A stretch of 64,000 bases of DNA. Source: Thiohalocapsa sp. PB-PSB1 (GTDB lineage: Bacteria > Pseudomonadota > Gammaproteobacteria > Chromatiales > Chromatiaceae). This document shows, in pieces, positions 61,175-64,000 of this stretch. The notes beneath the pieces are model-generated. The model did not search any database. It was not told the DNA's origin and saw nothing but the letters and a program-made list of their open reading frames with translations. The DNA lies in the NCBI GenBank assembly GCA_016745215.1, contig CP050890.1:1860001-1924000 (forward strand), read 5' to 3'. Every line of letters begins with the position of its first letter. The stretch's first letter is position 1. The position numbers and the translations under genes were made by a program.

Positions 61175-62316
61175 ACCGATTCTGCTTTGTAGGGGCTGTG
61201 TTGTTGCATTTCGGCAAGATAGTCTTCCATGCCGTCGATTTCGTGGTCGAGGAACTTTCCGATGGGGCGGCGGAATTCACCGTCCTCAATCCAATGTGTT
61301 GACCAGGTGCGAGTCGGCAGGAAGCCACGGGCCACTTTGTGCTCGCCTTGGGCACCGGGCTCAAAGCGCGTCAGTCCGTGTTCAATGCAATGATCCAGGC
61401 CCTGGTAGTAGCAAGCTTCGAAATGCAGGCTGTGGAAGTCCTTGGAGCAGCCCCAGTGTCGACCATAGAGACTGCGGGCGCCCACCAGGCAAAAGGCAGC
61501 GGCGACAATATCACCGGCGTGTTCAGCAAGCACCAACAGTAGTTGCTCACCCATGGTGTGACCGATATCGCGAAAAAAAGGCAAGGTCAAGGTGGGTATG
61601 CCGCCGCGTTTGTCGAAGGTATCTTCGTATAAACGATGGAAAATGCGCCACTCCTCTTCGCTCACCTGGTCACCGCGTAGGCGGCGAATCTGTATGTCTG
61701 CTTCGGTCACGCGACGACGCTCGCGCTTGACTTTTTTGCGTTTTTCGGCAGAAAAGGTAGAAAGCAGGTGGTCAAAGCTGTCGTATCCGGCGTTGCTCCA
61801 ATGGAACTGGCAGCCCAGCCGGCGCATCAAGCCCACCGAGCGCATGATCTCGGTCTCGTCGTCGGCAGTAAACAGCCAGTGTAGACCAGAAACGCCCATT
61901 TCTTTCGCCAGTTGCAGTGCACCTTTGGTTAGCGTCGTCGCTAGTTTTTCGCGCTGGGGCGTGTTGCCAGTTAGGATGCGCCGGCCGGTTGCTGGCGTGT
62001 AAGGCGAGGCGATGACTAGCTTCGGATAGTAGCGCCGTCCAGCCCGCTGATAGGCGTCCGCCCAAGCCCAATCGAATACGAATTCACCATAGGAGTTGTA
62101 TTTAAGATAGCAGGGGGCCGCGGCCAGCAGCCGATCTTGTTCGTCGGTCAAGGCAAGATGGCGTGGAAGCCAGCCGAAGCGCTCACCAACGCAGCCATGA
62201 CGCTCCATTGCCGCAAGGAATTCATGGCGCATGAAGGGCAAATCATCCCCGACCAGTGCGTTCCAGGCGGCCGCTGGGATCTGGTCAATGGCATCATAGG
62301 TGGTCAGTTTGTACAT
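61171..62316 (-). CDS. FemAB/GNAT-like protein of the PF04339 family
   Basis: The 381-residue protein matches the family formerly called DUF482: PFMRHEFLAAMERHGCVGER, GWLPRHLALTDEQDRLLAAA, YLKYNSYGEFVFDWAWADAY, YYPKLVIASPYTPATGRRIL, then the second GNAT-like half with GRHWGCSKDFHSLHFEACYY and GEHKVARGFLPTRTWSTHWI. Members resemble FemAB peptidoglycan aminoacyltransferases and are annotated as putative peptidoglycan-biosynthesis or GNAT proteins; the reaction is not known. It is the first gene of the operon with aat and bpt, all of which belong to acyl- or aminoacyl-transferase folds. A protein-modifying role is plausible by context only. Confidence 0.88.
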   Translation of the reverse strand: MYKLTTYDAIDQIPAAAWNALVGDDLPFMRHEFLAAMERHGCVGERFGWLPRHLALTDEQDRLLAAAPCYLKYNSYGEFVFDWAWADAYQRAGRRYYPKLVIASPYTPATGRRILTGNTPQREKLATTLTKGALQLAKEMGVSGLHWLFTADDETEIMRSVGLMRRLGCQFHWSNAGYDSFDHLLSTFSAEKRKKVKRERRRVTEADIQIRRLRGDQVSEEEWRIFHRLYEDTFDKRGGIPTLTLPFFRDIGHTMGEQLLLVLAEHAGDIVAAAFCLVGARSLYGRHWGCSKDFHSLHFEACYYQGLDHCIEHGLTRFEPGAQGEHKVARGFLPTRTWSTHWIEDGEFRRPIGKFLDHEIDGMEDYLAEMQQHSPYKAESV

Positions 62317-62483
62317 CTGAACTTGGGGGAACTCAATGTTTCAACCAAGATGAGGATGGGGGCGAGGTCTATATCGCCAAAGGGGCGGCTGGTCTGGATT
62401 TTACTCTGTCATCGATCAATCGAATCAACAGATACCATCAGGTCGGATAAGAGCGCGTTGCTCGCCGTGGCCAACGTCGAATT

Positions 62484-62563
62484 AGATACTAGTACAGCGG
62501 TGCGGATGCCCCGCTACCGTTTCTGCTGTTTGTCGTTGTCGTGATCGTAATCGTATTCGTAAT
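62484..62563 (-). repeat. Dispersed repeat family IV, copy 2
   Basis: Inverted relative to 3713-3780. It lies in the 445-bp spacer between the FemAB-like gene and trxB, which shows no gene. Near the repeat 'cgccgagcaaagctcggcg' (62565-62583) is a strong hairpin that could end the trxB transcript or be part of the repeat. Confidence 0.7.
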
Positions 62564-62564
62564 C

Positions 62565-62583
62565 GCGCCGAGCAAAGCTCGGC
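62565..62583. terminator. Hairpin past the 3' end of trxB
   Basis: CGCCGAGC-AAA-GCTCGGCG gives 8-bp arms with a 3-base loop. It is 180 bp beyond the trxB stop and has no clear T-run, so a terminator role is tentative. Confidence 0.35.
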
Positions 62584-62761
62584 GTCTCTTGCCGGGTGTT
62601 TGATCATTATTTCGAGCGCACCCCGGAGTACAGAACGCTGACACTGGGAACCCTGGTGAATACTTGCACGGTTTTCGGGGCACGAGATTCGGAAATCCGG
62701 GATTGGTTAGAACGCGGGTGAGTGTCGCGGTCTATGCCTGGCCGGGCAGGGGAGGATTGAC

Positions 62762-63745
62762 TCATCCCTGATTTGTGGTCGCTTTGTTTGCAAGCGCCTC
62801 CGCATCCAGATATTTTTCGGCGTCCAGCGCCGCCATACAGCCAGTGCCGGCAGATGTAATGGCTTGGCGATAGACGTGATCCATCACATCGCCGGCCGCA
62901 AACACGCCCGGAACGGAGGTTGCCGTGGCGTTGCCATCGGTACCGCTTGTGACTTTGATGTAGCCTCCCTCCATATCGAGCTGGCCTTCGAAGATGCTGG
63001 TGTTCGGTTGGTGGCCGATAGCGATAAATACGCCTTGCAGGTCGATCTCCTTAGTATTGCCATCCCGAACATCTTTTATGCGAATACCGGTGACGCCGGT
63101 GTTGTCGCCAAGCACCTCGTCAAGCACATGATTCCAGGCCAGTCGCACATTGCCGTTTTCCGCCTTATCGAACAGCTTTTTTTGTAACATCTTTTCCGCT
63201 CGGAGTGCGTCTCTACGATGCACCAGGGTCACTTCGGCGGCAATATTGGACAGGTAAAGCGCTTCCTCGACCGCGGTATTGCCGCCTCCGATGACAGCAA
63301 CTTTCTGGTTTCGATAAAAGAAACCGTCGCAGGTGGCGCATGCGGAGACGCCGCGGCCTTTGAATTTCTGCTCCGAGTCCATGCCGAGATATCTGGCGCT
63401 GGCGCCGGTGGCGATAATCAATGCATCGCAGCGGTAACTCGCGTCGTCACCGGTAAGCTCAAACGGCCGTTTACCGAGGTCGACCTGATTGATATGGTCG
63501 AACAGCAATTCGGTCTCGAAGCGCTCGGCATGTCTGCGCATGCGCTCCATCAGATCCGGGCCGAGCACGCCGTCGGGATCACCGGGCCAATTATCGACGT
63601 CGGTGGTTGTCATGAGCTGTCCACCCTGTTCGAGGCCGGTTACTAGTACCGGGCTCAGGTTGGCGCGGGCTCCGTAGACCGCGGCAGCATAGCCGGCTGG
63701 GCCAGAGCCCAGGATCAGCAGCCGGCATTGTTTGGTCTTGCTCAT
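62762..63745 (-). CDS. trxB: Thioredoxin reductase
   Basis: NADPH-dependent flavoprotein that reduces thioredoxin. The 327-residue protein has the FAD-binding GSGPAGYAAA (residues 13-22), the redox pair Cys136 and Cys139 in SACATCDGFFY, the NADPH-binding VIGGGNTAVEEALYL, HRRDALRAEKML, and the C-terminal FAD site FAAGDVMDHVYRQAITSAG. Length is typical (about 320). GGAGAGC lies just before the start. It is on the same strand as the aat operon but 445 bp apart, so it probably has its own promoter. In E. coli trxB also lies close to aat and infA. Confidence 0.97.
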   Translation of the reverse strand: MSKTKQCRLLILGSGPAGYAAAVYGARANLSPVLVTGLEQGGQLMTTTDVDNWPGDPDGVLGPDLMERMRRHAERFETELLFDHINQVDLGKRPFELTGDDASYRCDALIIATGASARYLGMDSEQKFKGRGVSACATCDGFFYRNQKVAVIGGGNTAVEEALYLSNIAAEVTLVHRRDALRAEKMLQKKLFDKAENGNVRLAWNHVLDEVLGDNTGVTGIRIKDVRDGNTKEIDLQGVFIAIGHQPNTSIFEGQLDMEGGYIKVTSGTDGNATATSVPGVFAAGDVMDHVYRQAITSAGTGCMAALDAEKYLDAEALANKATTNQG

Positions 63746-64000
63746 GGTGCTCTCCGGGAAGTGTATCTGATTAACTCGCGAATAGTACGTGCCGCACCCC
63801 CCCGCGGTAAAGCACCTGGGAGCTGCTGGCTTTGTTTCACGGCAGCTCCTACAGGCCTTTCGATCTTAATCTCATGTTATCGTTGTCGGCCATTGGCATT
63901 AATCTGAAGTTTCCTGGTTTCTGAAAATCGCAAGGAGGTCGGTTACTTGGGGGTGGCATCTTTACGCTGGTTTGCGCAGGCTCAGGCGAACTCAAATAAT
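63746..64000. other. Right-end spacer with a REP-like hairpin
   Basis: No gene is visible. GGAGCTGC (63819-63826) and GCAGCTCC (63842-63849) form a hairpin like the 'gctcctacag' REP family at 671-729. The trxB promoter should lie here; a gene on the plus strand may begin beyond the window. Confidence 0.5.

Overview
The window reads as chromosomal DNA of a GC-rich gammaproteobacterium. The strongest sign is the right-hand block icd - cspD (divergent) - clpS - clpA - infA - bpt - aat - trxB, an order close to that of enteric and other gammaproteobacterial chromosomes. The left and middle parts are accessory in character: DUF4160/DUF2442 and DUF433/DUF5615 small-gene pairs, a TIR-Sel1 protein, a double-length UvrA, giant secreted repeat proteins and many dispersed non-coding repeats. 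This mix would suit a purple sulfur bacterium or related environmental Chromatiales, but that placement is inference; there is no rRNA or photosynthesis gene here to confirm it.

Layout. 1-1.5 kb: a decayed IS3-family transposase, REP-like hairpins and a small DUF6164 gene. 1.9-3.6 kb: a secreted fasciclin-domain protein and a membrane-anchored coiled-coil protein. 4.4-9.6 kb: a 1648-residue Rhs/YD-repeat protein with a TPR segment, a C39-like cysteine-peptidase domain and a variable C-terminal tip, followed 7 bp later by a two-helix membrane protein that is a good immunity candidate. 9.9-11.2 kb: two toxin-antitoxin-like pairs, the second with a broken PIN-like gene. 11.4-24.5 kb: one 4382-residue secreted protein with 49 RCC1-type blades in seven groups of seven, then thrombospondin-type calcium repeats, two cohesin-like domains and a dockerin-like segment.

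25-38 kb, mostly minus strand: an orphan OmpR-type response regulator, a transglutaminase-like protein, a PDZ-less HtrA-type protease paired with the PBP4 peptidase DacB, a 2-kb tandem-repeat array, and a fused UvrA with four ATPase domains. 38.8-44.3 kb: the TIR-Sel1 protein, a GNAT acetyltransferase, a NUDIX protein, a cupin and LarE, separated by dispersed repeats. 44.5-50.3 kb: recB and recD overlap by 4 bp, with no recC beside them; recB appears to start at CTG. 50.8-52.7 kb: the glutathione-dependent formaldehyde pair (frmA-type dehydrogenase and S-formylglutathione hydrolase). 52.9-53.5 kb: remains of a Ser/Thr kinase and a PP2C phosphatase.

53.7-63.7 kb is core: isocitrate dehydrogenase, then the protein-quality-control group. 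CspD, ClpS and ClpA sit together, and the two N-end-rule aminoacyl transferases Bpt and Aat, which tag substrates that ClpS delivers to ClpAP, lie a few genes away in an overlapping operon with a FemAB-like protein. Thioredoxin reductase ends the block.

At least six families of dispersed non-coding repeats were found by eye. The most striking is a 215-bp element with about 26-bp imperfect inverted ends and two internal hairpins, present in at least seven full or partial copies. Coordinates of repeats are approximate to a few bases because they were aligned by hand.
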